Shown here: piece after piece, positions 9,541 to 20,396 of the stretch
Numbering within the stretch: the first letter of the stretch is position 1
Layout: each line of letters opens with the position of its first letter
Source: an uncultured Bacteroidota bacterium
GTDB taxonomy: Bacteria > Bacteroidota > Bacteroidia > Flavobacteriales > Flavobacteriaceae
DNA length: 64,000 nt
Direction: 5' to 3'
Assembly (NCBI GenBank): GCA_902595555.1
Contig: CACJQM010000001.1
Span: 186,001 to 250,000 of the forward strand
The notes under the pieces: generated by a model
Database searches by the model: none
What the model was told of the DNA's origin: nothing
The model's input: only the letters and a program-made list of their open reading frames with translations
Translations under genes and position numbers: made by a program

Positions 9541-12500
9541 TTTCACTCTTAGTTTCTACAAGACTTACCGCGATTTTATTTATTACATTTTCAGCGGCTA
9601 TGGGGATTGGTACATTCATTGAAAGCATGCATGGTACTGATGCTGCCAGAATACTTATTTATAATGCCTTTTGGTTTGAAATTATGATGATTTTGTTCTT
9701 GATTAATTTCATTTTCAATATTAAAAGATATAACCTTCTTTCAAGACCAAAATTAGGAATCCTACTAATGCATTTATCATGGATTTTGATTATTATTGGA
9801 GCGGGTGTAACAAGATATATCGGTTACGAAGGTGTAATGCCAATTCGTGAGGGAAATACCTCTAATGAATACCTGTCTTCTGATACATATTTAACTGTGC
9901 TTGTTGATGGTGAAATTGAAGGAAATCCATTAAGAAGAAAATTGGAAAAGAAATTATTACTTTCCGAATACACCAACAATAATTTTACAGTATCAAACAA
10001 ATTCAATAAGCAAAAATTCAAAATTGAGTACCTAGACTTTAAGGAGAATGTTGAATTTTCAGTAGTAGAAAAGGATATAGGAAAAAACTTTATAAAAATT
10101 GTTGAAGCATCAAAAGGAGATAGACATGATCACTATATTGAAGAAGGACAGGTACTAAATATTCATGGAGTCTTATTTTCATTAAACAACTACACAGAGG
10201 GTGCAATAAATTTCATTAATGTGGATGAAGAGCTTTTCATTCAAAGCTCTTTCGGAGGAACATACATGAGGATGATAGATCAGAAAACCGGAGGTGTAAA
10301 TGTTGATGAAATTGAGGACCTTCAACTTCGTTCATTATATAATATAGCCGGATTACAATTTGTTGTTCCTGATGGAATTGTTAAAGGCGAATATGAGATA
10401 GTTAAGAGCGAAGAAGAAGAAACAAATCAAAATGCTCTCATATTAAAAGTTTCATCCGGAGATGAAAGTAAAGTAATTGAATTATTTGGAGGAAAAGGTA
10501 TTACAGATAATTTTGAAAGAATTAGAGTTTCTGGTTTAGATTTTTCACTTAAATATGGCTCTATTGTTTCAAAATTGCCTTTCTCAATTCAATTGAATGA
10601 TTTTATTGCAGAAAAATATCCTGGAACAGAAAAGAGTTATAGTAGTTTCAAAAGTAAGGTTACAGTAAACGATGACAAAGTGTTTGACTATGATATATAT
10701 ATGAATAATATTTTAAACCATAAAGGTTATCGTTTTTTCCAAGCATCATTTGATCCTGATGAATTAGGAACAATTTTATCCGTCAACAAAGATTTTTATG
10801 GAACTTTGATTACTTACATAGGTTATATCCTTTTATATATTGGACTTTTAGCTACAATGTTTTACGGTAGGACCAGGTTTAAAGATTTAGGTAAAAAGCT
10901 AAATAATCTGAAACTAAGTAGGGAAGCAACTAAAATTATCATTTTATTATTTTCAATTACGTCATTAAATTCCCAAGATCATACCCACGAGAATAAAAAA
11001 ACTATTTCAGATTCAATTGTAGATAGTTATGTGGTAAGTCTAGAACACTCAAAGAAATTTGGAGAGCTTGTAATTCAAGATACTGGTGGTAGAATGAAAC
11101 CTATTAATACTTTTTCATCTGAACTTCTTAGAAAAGTTAGTAAATCTGATAAATATAAAGGGCTGAATTCTGATCAAGTTTTATTATCCATTTTAAGAAA
11201 TCCTTTGGCATGGTACTCAGAACCTATCATTTACATTAAAAGAGGAAACGATAGTATTAGAAGAATGCTTGGAATAGACGAAAAACAAAAATATGCAGCT
11301 TTCATGGATTTTTTTGATGAGCAAGGGAACTATAAAATTTCTACAAACCTTGAGAATGCTTATAAATCATCTCTTCCTACTCAATTTGAAAAAGATTTTA
11401 TAGAATCCGATAGAAAGGTCAATTTACTTTTTTCAGCTCTAGAGGGAGATATACTTAGAATTTTCCCTAAGCCAAATGATTTGAATAATAAATGGGTTTC
11501 CTACTCGGAACTGAAAGATCAAAATTTTGTAGGTATTGATTCTTTGTTTGTAAACAATATATTTCCTCTATACCTGAGAGAATTAGATAATAGTATAAAA
11601 TTTAATGATTACAAGCAGGCAGAAGGAATGCTAGAAAGTATAAAAGGATTTCAATTAAAATATTCTCGTGATATTATGCCTACTGATAATAAGATAAAAG
11701 CAGAAGTTTTGTATAACAAGATTAATGTTTTCGAAAAACTTTTTATATGGTATTTCTCTGTAGGTATGCTTTACTTCTTATTTATAGTTTTTGATATTTT
11801 TTCTGACAATAGTCTTGTCAAAAAAATAATGAGGTATATTCTTTTACTATTTAAATCTTCAATTTTTATATTATTCTTTGTTCATACGCTAGGATTAATT
11901 GCAAGATGGTTTATATCTGGTCATGCACCTTGGGGAGATGCTTATGAATCTATGATATATGTAGCTTGGGCAACAATAGGTGTTGGTCTATTATTTGCTA
12001 AAAAATCTGATTTAACAGTAGCATCAACCGCATTTGTTTCTTCAATGATTTTAATGATTGCTCATTGGAATTGGATGGACCCATCAATTGCAAATTTAGT
12101 TCCCGTATTAGATAGCTACTGGCTAATGATTCATGTATCTGTTATAGTAGGAAGTTACGGGCCTTTTACACTTGGGATGATCTTGGGAATAGTTTCACTT
12201 ATTTTAATGATTTTCCTTACCAAAAAGAATAAAGAGATAATTAAGTTAAAACTAAAAGAGCTTACAATTATAAATGAACTTTCACTTACAGTGGGCCTAA
12301 TTATGTTAACTATTGGAAACTTTTTAGGAGGAATGTGGGCCAATGAAAGTTGGGGAAGATATTGGGGTTGGGATCCAAAAGAAACTTGGGCACTAATCAG
12401 TATTTTGATATATGCATTTGTTCTTCATATGAGACTTATTCCAAAACTAAGAGGCAATTGGTTATTTAACCTAATGTCAATTATAGCTTTTGCCAGTATA

Positions 12501-12662
12501 ATGATGACATATTTTGGAGTTAATTTTTATTTAGTGGGATTACACTCATATGCGTCAGGGGATAAAGTAATAACTCCAAATTTTGTCTATTGGAGTATAG
12601 TATTTGTTTTTGTATTAGGTATTCTTTCTAAATATAAATACAACAAGCACATAGCTAAATAA
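9525..12662 (+). CDS. ccsBA: Fused cytochrome c biogenesis protein CcsBA (ResB-CcsA)
   Basis: 1045 aa; ResB-like N-half and CcsA C-half with WWD-type motif WGRYWGWDPKETWALI. Confidence 0.92.
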   Translation: MVEKIISLLVSTRLTAILFITFSAAMGIGTFIESMHGTDAARILIYNAFWFEIMMILFLINFIFNIKRYNLLSRPKLGILLMHLSWILIIIGAGVTRYIGYEGVMPIREGNTSNEYLSSDTYLTVLVDGEIEGNPLRRKLEKKLLLSEYTNNNFTVSNKFNKQKFKIEYLDFKENVEFSVVEKDIGKNFIKIVEASKGDRHDHYIEEGQVLNIHGVLFSLNNYTEGAINFINVDEELFIQSSFGGTYMRMIDQKTGGVNVDEIEDLQLRSLYNIAGLQFVVPDGIVKGEYEIVKSEEEETNQNALILKVSSGDESKVIELFGGKGITDNFERIRVSGLDFSLKYGSIVSKLPFSIQLNDFIAEKYPGTEKSYSSFKSKVTVNDDKVFDYDIYMNNILNHKGYRFFQASFDPDELGTILSVNKDFYGTLITYIGYILLYIGLLATMFYGRTRFKDLGKKLNNLKLSREATKIIILLFSITSLNSQDHTHENKKTISDSIVDSYVVSLEHSKKFGELVIQDTGGRMKPINTFSSELLRKVSKSDKYKGLNSDQVLLSILRNPLAWYSEPIIYIKRGNDSIRRMLGIDEKQKYAAFMDFFDEQGNYKISTNLENAYKSSLPTQFEKDFIESDRKVNLLFSALEGDILRIFPKPNDLNNKWVSYSELKDQNFVGIDSLFVNNIFPLYLRELDNSIKFNDYKQAEGMLESIKGFQLKYSRDIMPTDNKIKAEVLYNKINVFEKLFIWYFSVGMLYFLFIVFDIFSDNSLVKKIMRYILLLFKSSIFILFFVHTLGLIARWFISGHAPWGDAYESMIYVAWATIGVGLLFAKKSDLTVASTAFVSSMILMIAHWNWMDPSIANLVPVLDSYWLMIHVSVIVGSYGPFTLGMILGIVSLILMIFLTKKNKEIIKLKLKELTIINELSLTVGLIMLTIGNFLGGMWANESWGRYWGWDPKETWALISILIYAFVLHMRLIPKLRGNWLFNLMSIIAFASIMMTYFGVNFYLVGLHSYASGDKVITPNFVYWSIVFVFVLGILSKYKYNKHIAK

Positions 12663-12704
12663 TTGGAATAATTTTTGTTTAGATATATTTGTTGTAATCA
12701 TAAT

Positions 12705-13319
12705 ATGAAAAAAACCATAATATTTATTTTTTTTCTACTCTCAACTGTTTCCTATTCACAAATAGAGAATCAAAATAGAAAAATAGATATTGCCCCTCCC
12801 AAAACTAAAACCGTATTACCTAACGTCACCTTATTAAATCCTAATGCTTTTACGATTAAGAAGGAGGAAAGGAAAGATTTACCTAAAGGTATGATGAATA
12901 ATAATAAAGAATATTTTTTGAACCCGGGTGATGCTTATGTTAAAAAATTAAATAAGGAAAAAGAGAAAAATCCTAATAATTACTTGGGCGATGCATATTT
13001 AGGGGATATTGCAACTGTTTCTGATGCTGCCAATATAGTATGCAGAGATTTTGAGTATGTTGATGGTGATCGAGTTAGAATTATGGTTAATGATGAGGTT
13101 GTTGTCCAAAATCTTACTCTTGATTCAAGCTTCAGAGGAATAAACCTAAAGTTAGGAGAGGGTTTTAATAAAATCGACTTTATAGCGTTAAATCAAGGTG
13201 ACTCAGGACCGAATACTGCTGAACTTAGGATTTATGATGACAATAAAAAATTAATTTCTTCAAATCAGTGGAATCTTGCTACGGGAGCAAAAGCTACTCT
13301 AATTATTGTAAAAAAGTAA
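12705..13319 (+). CDS. Secreted protein of unknown function
   Basis: Signal peptide MKKTIIFIFFLLSTVSYSQ; ATG 12705 preferred over the 12675 start in the track. Confidence 0.65.
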   Translation: MKKTIIFIFFLLSTVSYSQIENQNRKIDIAPPKTKTVLPNVTLLNPNAFTIKKEERKDLPKGMMNNNKEYFLNPGDAYVKKLNKEKEKNPNNYLGDAYLGDIATVSDAANIVCRDFEYVDGDRVRIMVNDEVVVQNLTLDSSFRGINLKLGEGFNKIDFIALNQGDSGPNTAELRIYDDNKKLISSNQWNLATGAKATLIIVKK

Positions 13320-13329
13320 AATTTCTTTC

Positions 13330-14307
13330 TTAAGAAAATCTCTCCAGTAAACTTTTTTGATCTTCTACAGCTTCAATAAACTCTTCTTTAAGTTTATCAA
13401 CTAAATTTTTGACACTTGGAGAATCTGTAATACTAGTGACACCTTGACCTGCTGACCATATAGTTTTCCAAGCTTTAGCTTCAGCTTCCGCTGCACTCAA
13501 TTCTTTTCCAAAATCAATTTTCTTTGAATTTTTCCACATATCCTCAGTTATTCCCATTGCTTCAAGACTTGGTTTTAGAAAATTAGCATTAACACCTGAT
13601 ACAGCTGCAGTGTACACAATATCATCTGCTTTAGAATTTATAATCATGTCTTTATAACCTTCGTCAGCAAGACTTTCTTGCGTGTTTATGAACCTAGTGC
13701 CCATATATGCAAAATCAGCTCCCATTTGCATCGCAGAGGCTATATCACGACCTGTACTGATACATCCTGAAAGAATTATTGTCTTTTTAAAGAATTTTTT
13801 GATTTCTGCAATAAGTGACATTGGATTAATCGTTCCTCCATGTCCACCTGCTCCTGCTGATACCAAAATTAATCCGTCAACTCCAGCCTCTGCTGCTTTT
13901 TCAGCATGCCTCTTCTTTATAACATCATGATACACAAGACCACCATAAGAGTGGACAGCACCAACTAACTGTGAAACCGCACCCAAGGAGGTTATTATTA
14001 AAGGTACTTTGTGTTTCATACAAATTTTTAGGTCATCTCTTACTCTTGGATTTGTATTGTGTACAATAAGGTTTACTCCAAAAGGTGCAGGCTTTGTACC
14101 TGTTTCCTCTTCAAATTCTGACAATTCTTTTTTTATTTGTACAACCCATTCTTCAAAACCCTCGCTAGTCCTTTGATTTAATGCTGGAAAAGTACCTACA
14201 ATTCCGCTTTTGCAACATTCAATTACTAATTTAGGACCAGAAACTAGAAAAAGGGGAGCAGCTATTGCAGGTAGCTTTAAGTCATCAAAAAATTTTGGTT
14301 TAGTCAT
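13330..14307 (-). CDS. Nitronate monooxygenase (2-nitropropane dioxygenase family)
   Basis: IAAPLFLVSGPKLVIECCKSGIVGTFPALNQRT, AGAGGHGGTINPMSLI, FMN-binding TIM-barrel features. Confidence 0.85.
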   Translation of the reverse strand: MTKPKFFDDLKLPAIAAPLFLVSGPKLVIECCKSGIVGTFPALNQRTSEGFEEWVVQIKKELSEFEEETGTKPAPFGVNLIVHNTNPRVRDDLKICMKHKVPLIITSLGAVSQLVGAVHSYGGLVYHDVIKKRHAEKAAEAGVDGLILVSAGAGGHGGTINPMSLIAEIKKFFKKTIILSGCISTGRDIASAMQMGADFAYMGTRFINTQESLADEGYKDMIINSKADDIVYTAAVSGVNANFLKPSLEAMGITEDMWKNSKKIDFGKELSAAEAEAKAWKTIWSAGQGVTSITDSPSVKNLVDKLKEEFIEAVEDQKSLLERFS

Positions 14308-14340
14308 ACTATTAAGTTATTAAATTAAATCTGTTTTAAA

Positions 14341-15342
14341 TTATAGTTTTAAAATTAGTTTACCCTTTTTCTCACCATTAAAAAGCTTTAGAAAAATTTC
14401 ATGAAAATTCTCAATTCCCTCATATATATCTTCATTCGATTTTAATTTTCCACTTAAAATCCAATCTCTCATTTCTTTTTGAGCTAAACCGTAGTCTTTT
14501 GCATAATCAAATACCACCATCCCTTTCATTGAAGCTCTATTAACTAATAATGATAGGTAATTACTTGGACCAACCACTTTTTGACTATTATATTGGGATA
14601 TAGCACCACAAATCACAATTCTAGCTCCCTTTGAAATAAAAATTAACATATGGTTTAGTAAGCTACCTCCAACATTATCAAAATACACATCAACACCACC
14701 TTTACATTTATCTTTGAGTTCACTAAAGAAGTTATCACTTTTATAATCTAAACAATGATCGAATTTTAATTCCTCAGTCACATATTTACATTTGTTTTCA
14801 CCTCCAGCTATTCCTATTACCTTACATCCTTTGATTTTTGCTATTTGTCCAACTACACTTCCGACAGCACCAGCTGCTGCTGAAACTACTACAGTTTCCC
14901 CTTCTTTGATTTGTCCTTCTCTTAGTATTCCAAAATAGGCTGTAAACCCTGGCATTCCCAAAACACCCAAGTAGGATTCTTTTGCAACTTTATCATCATT
15001 TATTTTTTGAAAGTTTTCACCATTAGTAATTGTATAATCCTGAACGCCTCCCCAACCAGATACATAATCTCCCTCATTGAAATACTTATTATTTGATTTT
15101 ATAATTTTTCCAACTGTACCAGCTCGCATAACATCCCCAACGTTTACAGGCTTTATATATGACCTAGCATCATTGAGCCATCCACGCATTGCTGGATCTA
15201 GTGAAATAAATTCATTTTTAATAACAAATTGATTATCATCTAACTTAAGATCAAAATTTTCTTCATTAAAGGACCAAATCTTTTTATCTGGTAATCCATT
15301 AGGTCTCTCATTGAGCCTTACTGTTCTGTTATTTATTTCCAT
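14341..15342 (-). CDS. NADP-dependent oxidoreductase, MDR superfamily (CurA/leukotriene B4 dehydrogenase-like)
   Basis: SLDPAMRGWLNDARSY, VVSAAAGAVGSVVGQIAKIKGCKVIGIAGG. Confidence 0.88.
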   Translation of the reverse strand: MEINNRTVRLNERPNGLPDKKIWSFNEENFDLKLDDNQFVIKNEFISLDPAMRGWLNDARSYIKPVNVGDVMRAGTVGKIIKSNNKYFNEGDYVSGWGGVQDYTITNGENFQKINDDKVAKESYLGVLGMPGFTAYFGILREGQIKEGETVVVSAAAGAVGSVVGQIAKIKGCKVIGIAGGENKCKYVTEELKFDHCLDYKSDNFFSELKDKCKGGVDVYFDNVGGSLLNHMLIFISKGARIVICGAISQYNSQKVVGPSNYLSLLVNRASMKGMVVFDYAKDYGLAQKEMRDWILSGKLKSNEDIYEGIENFHEIFLKLFNGEKKGKLILKL

Positions 15343-16106
15343 TTAGGTTTTCTTTTTTCTTTAAATGCCTTAATTCCCTCTTCAAAATCATCTGATTTTT
15401 TTAATTCATTCAGTTCATTATTCAATGTGTCTATTTTATCATTATCAATGTATAATTCATCATACACCCTAAGTCCGGTTTTTATTGCGTTAGGTGACAT
15501 TGATAAGGTTTGTTCAATCCAATTTTGACATAAATCCATCAAATTATTATCACAAACTTCGTCTATTAAATTTAATTTTTTGCATTCTTCTGCTGTCATC
15601 TCTTTCCCATTAATGCACCAATCTATTACGGATTTTTTGGGCATCGATCTAAAAAGTGAGTCCATTACTTGAAGTGGGTATAAACCTCTTTTTACCTCTG
15701 GTAGAGAAAGTTTAACATCCTTTTTAGAAATTACATAATTAGCACACGCAACAATTAAAACTCCACCTGCATGTACATCACCCTCTAAAAGAACAAGCTT
15801 TGGTTTATGAAGTTTATTAAAAACATCTGCAATTTGAATACTACTAGAATTTTCTTTAAAATCAATTAAATCAAGACCTGAGCAAAAAACATTATCACTA
15901 GACTTGTAAATTACAGCTCGAATCGAATCTTCATGGTTAGCATAATCAGTGCAAAGGGCTAACTCATTAATCATTTCTGTATTAAGAGCATTTTTCTTTT
16001 CAGGTCTATTGAGTGTTATTTCAAGATGATGATCACAAATTTTAACTATCAAAAAATTAAATTCTTTTGTATTAAAACTCTTTATTTCTTCTTTTGTGAA
16101 AAACAT
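15333..16106 (-). CDS. Enoyl-CoA hydratase/isomerase family protein
   Basis: ITLNRPEKKNALNTEMINEL, FCSGLDL, HAGGVLIVACANYVIS. Confidence 0.88.
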   Translation of the reverse strand: MFFTKEEIKSFNTKEFNFLIVKICDHHLEITLNRPEKKNALNTEMINELALCTDYANHEDSIRAVIYKSSDNVFCSGLDLIDFKENSSSIQIADVFNKLHKPKLVLLEGDVHAGGVLIVACANYVISKKDVKLSLPEVKRGLYPLQVMDSLFRSMPKKSVIDWCINGKEMTAEECKKLNLIDEVCDNNLMDLCQNWIEQTLSMSPNAIKTGLRVYDELYIDNDKIDTLNNELNELKKSDDFEEGIKAFKEKRKPKWK

Positions 16107-16109
16107 TCT

Positions 16110-17708
16110 TTACATTCTAAATGTACCAAAGGATTTTGATCCTTTGATCTTTTCTTTATAAATAATTTCAAGACACATTTTTAAATATGATCTAGTTTCC
16201 CTTGGATCAATAACACCATCATCCATAACTTCAGATGTAGTGTGCCATATACTAGCCTTTTCTTCAGCCAATAAAATTAAATTTTTCTTATCTCTGTTGA
16301 GCTGTCTTTTATCAAGCTTTTTGTTTTGTTTAGCTGCTGAGTTAACCTTGATTATTTCCATAACACCAGCTAATTGTTCAGCACCCATTACACCGGATTT
16401 AACATTAGGGTATGCAAATAAAAATCTTGGATCAAAAGATCTACCACACATTGCATAATTTCCTGCTCCATATGAATTACCAACTAAGAGAGTAATGTGG
16501 GGAACCTCGCTTCCTGCAACTGCATGAATTAGCTGAGCTCCATGATTTATAATAGCTTTCTGTTCATGTCTCTTCCCAACCATAAATCCAGTTGTATTAT
16601 GAATAAACAGGATTGGAATATTACTCTTATTTGCTAATTGAATGAATTGAGTAGCTTTTTTAGCTGATTCACTAAATATAACTCCGTTGCTAGCTACAAT
16701 GCCAATTTTTCTATTGTTCACTTTAGCCCAGCCACATTTCATAGTTAATCCATAATTTGTCTTAAACTCAGTAAACTTAGAATCATCAACAAACCTTACT
16801 ATAAGATCTCTAATATCAAATGGTGTTTTTAAATTTTCAGGAATGATGCCCAAAATTTCTTCCTTATCATATTTAGGGGGATTTTGATCGTTTATTTTTT
16901 CAATTGGATTGTCCTTAATATTAAATTCAACAACATCTCTTGCAATCTTAATTGCTTCATCTTCACTTTCTGCTAAAAAGTCTGAAACACCAGATAAGTT
17001 ACTGTGCATAATTGCTCCTCCTAATTCTTCGTCAGTAGATTCCTCATTAGTGGCCATCTTAACTAGGGGAGGACCAGCCAAAAATACTTTTGCTTGGTCT
17101 TTTTGCATAATGGTATAATCAGACATTCCAGGAACATATGCTCCACCAGCAGTAGCATTTCCAAATACTATTGAAATACTCAAGATCCCATCTTTACTTC
17201 TTTGAGACATTTCTTTAAACATTGCTCCATAGTTATTGAAGACTCTATCTTGATCTGGAAGGTTGGCACCACCACTTTCAACTAAATTAATTGTAGTTAA
17301 TTTATTCTCTTTTGCAATTTGAGATAATCTCAAGTTTTTTAAACTTGTAGCATAGTCAACTACACCACCTTTTTTTGTCCCTATGTTAGCATTGATTATA
17401 CAAAGCTTATTTTTTACCAACCCTATTCCAGCTATTGTAGTTCCGCCAGGTCCAAATCCATTTTCATGCTTTAAACCTGCTAAAGGCATCAATTCAAGAA
17501 ATGGGCTGTCTTTATCTAAAAGTTTAGCTATTTTATCTCTGGTTAGAGACTTTCCTCTTTCCTTGGCTCTTTTTAAAGCAATTTCATTACCCTGTAAATG
17601 ACTAATTTTTAAATATCCATCTAGTTCACTAACCAAAGATTTCATTGCTTCTTTATTATTCCTAAAAGAAGCACTCTTATTATTGATTGTAGATTTAAAA
17701 TCTTTCAT
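16110..17708 (-). CDS. Acyl-CoA carboxylase beta subunit (methylcrotonyl/geranyl-CoA carboxylase-like)
   Basis: KRAKERGKSLTRDKIAKLLD, NLVESGGANLPDQ, GNATAGGAYVPGMSDYTIMQ, FLAGPPLVKMATNEE. Confidence 0.88.
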   Translation of the reverse strand: MKDFKSTINNKSASFRNNKEAMKSLVSELDGYLKISHLQGNEIALKRAKERGKSLTRDKIAKLLDKDSPFLELMPLAGLKHENGFGPGGTTIAGIGLVKNKLCIINANIGTKKGGVVDYATSLKNLRLSQIAKENKLTTINLVESGGANLPDQDRVFNNYGAMFKEMSQRSKDGILSISIVFGNATAGGAYVPGMSDYTIMQKDQAKVFLAGPPLVKMATNEESTDEELGGAIMHSNLSGVSDFLAESEDEAIKIARDVVEFNIKDNPIEKINDQNPPKYDKEEILGIIPENLKTPFDIRDLIVRFVDDSKFTEFKTNYGLTMKCGWAKVNNRKIGIVASNGVIFSESAKKATQFIQLANKSNIPILFIHNTTGFMVGKRHEQKAIINHGAQLIHAVAGSEVPHITLLVGNSYGAGNYAMCGRSFDPRFLFAYPNVKSGVMGAEQLAGVMEIIKVNSAAKQNKKLDKRQLNRDKKNLILLAEEKASIWHTTSEVMDDGVIDPRETRSYLKMCLEIIYKEKIKGSKSFGTFRM

Positions 17709-17730
17709 TCCCTTTCAATGCATATATAAC

Positions 17731-17764
17731 AAAAGAAAGAGCAAACTGTGTTGCTCTTTCTTTT
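17731..17764. terminator. Strong intrinsic terminator downstream of the TonB receptor
   Basis: AAAAGAAAGAGCAA (17731-17744) / TTGCTCTTTCTTTT (17751-17764), perfect 14-bp arms. Confidence 0.8.
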
Positions 17765-17819
17765 ATTTATAATTGATTTTACTAAGACTTGAAGACTAGT
17801 AAAATAATTTAGTTTGGTA

Positions 17820-20339
17820 CTAGAAATTGTATCTCAATGCTGCAACAGCAGATGTTCCAATTTCTGGCATACCATTATACACTCTATATCTTTTACCCAT
17901 TAGGTTAGATACGTTAATATTTAAGTGTGTTTTTTTGCTAAACTTATATCCAACGTGAGCATCCCAAACAGTTCTTTTAGGTACAAATCCACTGTACCAT
18001 CCTTGTTGAGCTGTGAATGAGTTTTGATATCTCATAGATAATCCTCCTGAGAATCCTTTACTTGGGTAATAAGTTAATCCAGCTTTTACTCTGTGTTTTG
18101 GAGTATTTAAACTGTATTGTCTTGTTCCTGCTTCTCCTTCTCCTAAATCAGTTTTTTCAAACCAGTTTTGTGATAACCATGAATAATTTGCAAACAAGTT
18201 TAAGTTATCAGTTGCTGCATATTCAGTAGAAACATCTGCTCCGTAGAATTCTATGTCTCCGAAGTTTCTGTATCCTAAGTTAATAGCACCTCTTTGTGAT
18301 GATTGATCTGAATTAACTATTCCTACAGGGCTTCCTGCTATAGTTAGGTATCCTTGAGCAAAAGCATTACCCATTATATCACCTAATAATTGAGCTAAGA
18401 AACTTCCTCCTAGGGCTCTAGAAAATACAAACGAATAATCCATGGCTAGACTAGTTGCAGCAGATGCGGGAAGTGAAGCAAAAGGACTGATGATTTCAGG
18501 AGCAGAAAAATTCTGCTTTGTTTGTCTATACACATCAACACCAACTTTGAATCTTTTAAATTCTCCTTTATATCCTAATTCATATGTGGTTTCTGTTGCA
18601 ATTGTAGCAGTATCTGAAGCTTCTAAGCTTGTATTGTTTCCAACTAAATCCACAGGAATAATTTCACTATTAGCAACAATAGAATTAAATGTAGTTGTAC
18701 TCGTTAAAAATGCAGGAACATTAACAAATAATCCAACTACTGATTGCGACAATGCAGGAATTAGTTGAGGAAGTAATGCTAAATAAATAGAAAAAGTATC
18801 TAAACCAAGTCCTTGATAGTATATTGGATTTGCAGCAATAATTTGGTCAAACCCAGGAACTAGCCAAGTGACGTATGGATTGTTAAATGTTTGCTGAGTT
18901 GCGTTACCCATTAATGTTGCATTTCCACCACCCCAATATGCAGGTCCGTGATCACGGAACATTGTTTGAACATCACTACTTGTGGTTGCTTGACTTGCAG
19001 ATAATCTAAATGAGCTATTGTCACCAGTCTTAAATACAAAAGCAGCTTTTGGTGAAAAAGCACCTTCATTTATATTTGTGTATTGATCATATCTTCCTCC
19101 TAAGACTAGGTGAACATTATCTGAGATTGCAGTTCTACTTTGGAAGTATGTTCCGTAAACTCTAAATTCTGATCCTGTAGCATCATTTCTTCCGAAGATA
19201 CCACCTTTACTTTGCGTTTCAGGTGATGCACCTACAGGCCAGTTAGAATTAAACTTACCCATTTTGTGCTCAACACCAGCACTGAACGAAGTATTAATTG
19301 CATCAAATGTTAAATCATATTGAGCTGATACGTGACTTTCAGAATAGTCAGTTGTATTTTTAAAAGTTGTTCTTGGTGTAGTTCTGTAATAAAATCCTTG
19401 ATCATCTCCTTCGAAAGGACTATTGCTTTCAGAAAAACTATACTGAGCAGTAAGGTTACCGCTTTTCATTCTTACATTAAAGAATTGATTACGATTATTT
19501 TCAAAAGCTTCGGCATAAAATTCGCTCCATGAAACTCCCTCTCTACCTGTAATTCCAGCCTGAGCTGTAACTTCAAGACCAGATGTTGGTCTAAAATATA
19601 AAGTCGCATCAACATTGTATCCTGTAGCTTTGTCTAATAACTGACCTCCAGTTTGTAGTGCTGTGGTATCGTCGATTTCATACTCTCCATTTTCACTGTA
19701 TCTCGCGTTAATTTTATAACCAAAAGTACCATCATCATTAGCAGCGGCATGTCTTAAAGATGCTTGAAAAATGTCCCAGTTTCCTTTTCCTAACATTGAT
19801 TCTTGATTTGCTAGTCCACCTGAAGACACCTCTATTGATGTTCCTGGATGCTTAAAAGGATCTTTTGTCATGAAATGTACAACACCAGAATTTGTGTAGG
19901 CACCATAAGTGGAAGAAATTGTACCACCTCTTACAACTTCAATTTTTTCAAGATCAAGTCCAGATAAGCTAGAATTAGCAGCATCAAATACCTGTAGACC
20001 AATTGTTGAAATTTGTCTGTGATCCAACAATACTACAGTTGATGTGTTAAAGACACTAGCTCTGTCTCTCAGAGTTATATTATATCTGTTAGCACCTTGT
20101 CTGTCTAGGGTAAGTCCAACAACGTTATCCAATAGCTGAGTTACGTTAGTAGTAGGTCTATTTTCAATTGTTTTGGAGTCGATTACTGTTACTGAAGCAG
20201 CAGCATCAACAGATTTTTCTGTTTTTTTAGATGCAGAAAAAACTTCCTCTCCAGAATTTCCTTTTTGTTCCTGAGCATTCACAAATAGAATACCAGACAT
20301 TATAAAAAGAAAGCTAGATAAATAGAATTTAAGTTTCAT
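17820..20339 (-). CDS. TonB-dependent outer membrane receptor
   Basis: Signal peptide; plug domain (SVTVIDSKTIENRPTTNVTQLLDNVVGLTLDRQG...IEVVRGGTIS); beta-barrel ending in RYNF. Confidence 0.93.
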   Translation of the reverse strand: MKLKFYLSSFLFIMSGILFVNAQEQKGNSGEEVFSASKKTEKSVDAAASVTVIDSKTIENRPTTNVTQLLDNVVGLTLDRQGANRYNITLRDRASVFNTSTVVLLDHRQISTIGLQVFDAANSSLSGLDLEKIEVVRGGTISSTYGAYTNSGVVHFMTKDPFKHPGTSIEVSSGGLANQESMLGKGNWDIFQASLRHAAANDDGTFGYKINARYSENGEYEIDDTTALQTGGQLLDKATGYNVDATLYFRPTSGLEVTAQAGITGREGVSWSEFYAEAFENNRNQFFNVRMKSGNLTAQYSFSESNSPFEGDDQGFYYRTTPRTTFKNTTDYSESHVSAQYDLTFDAINTSFSAGVEHKMGKFNSNWPVGASPETQSKGGIFGRNDATGSEFRVYGTYFQSRTAISDNVHLVLGGRYDQYTNINEGAFSPKAAFVFKTGDNSSFRLSASQATTSSDVQTMFRDHGPAYWGGGNATLMGNATQQTFNNPYVTWLVPGFDQIIAANPIYYQGLGLDTFSIYLALLPQLIPALSQSVVGLFVNVPAFLTSTTTFNSIVANSEIIPVDLVGNNTSLEASDTATIATETTYELGYKGEFKRFKVGVDVYRQTKQNFSAPEIISPFASLPASAATSLAMDYSFVFSRALGGSFLAQLLGDIMGNAFAQGYLTIAGSPVGIVNSDQSSQRGAINLGYRNFGDIEFYGADVSTEYAATDNLNLFANYSWLSQNWFEKTDLGEGEAGTRQYSLNTPKHRVKAGLTYYPSKGFSGGLSMRYQNSFTAQQGWYSGFVPKRTVWDAHVGYKFSKKTHLNINVSNLMGKRYRVYNGMPEIGTSAVAALRYNF

Positions 20340-20378
20340 AATATTTTGTTTGTTAATTATTTTCTCGGGTCTAATTTA

Positions 20379-20396
20379 AGAATATTTTCATATTCT
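20379..20396. repeat. Inverted repeat in the putative 5'UTR of the TonB receptor
   Basis: AGAATAT-TTTC-ATATTCT; TAAATTTG (TAnnTTTG) on the minus strand at 20411-20418. Confidence 0.4.

Noticed and set aside
16111-16125. TACATT-CTA-AATGTA inverted repeat at the 3' end of the acyl-CoA carboxylase gene
   Set aside because: Short, AT-rich, overlaps the coding end and has no convincing T-tract; too weak to call an operator or terminator.
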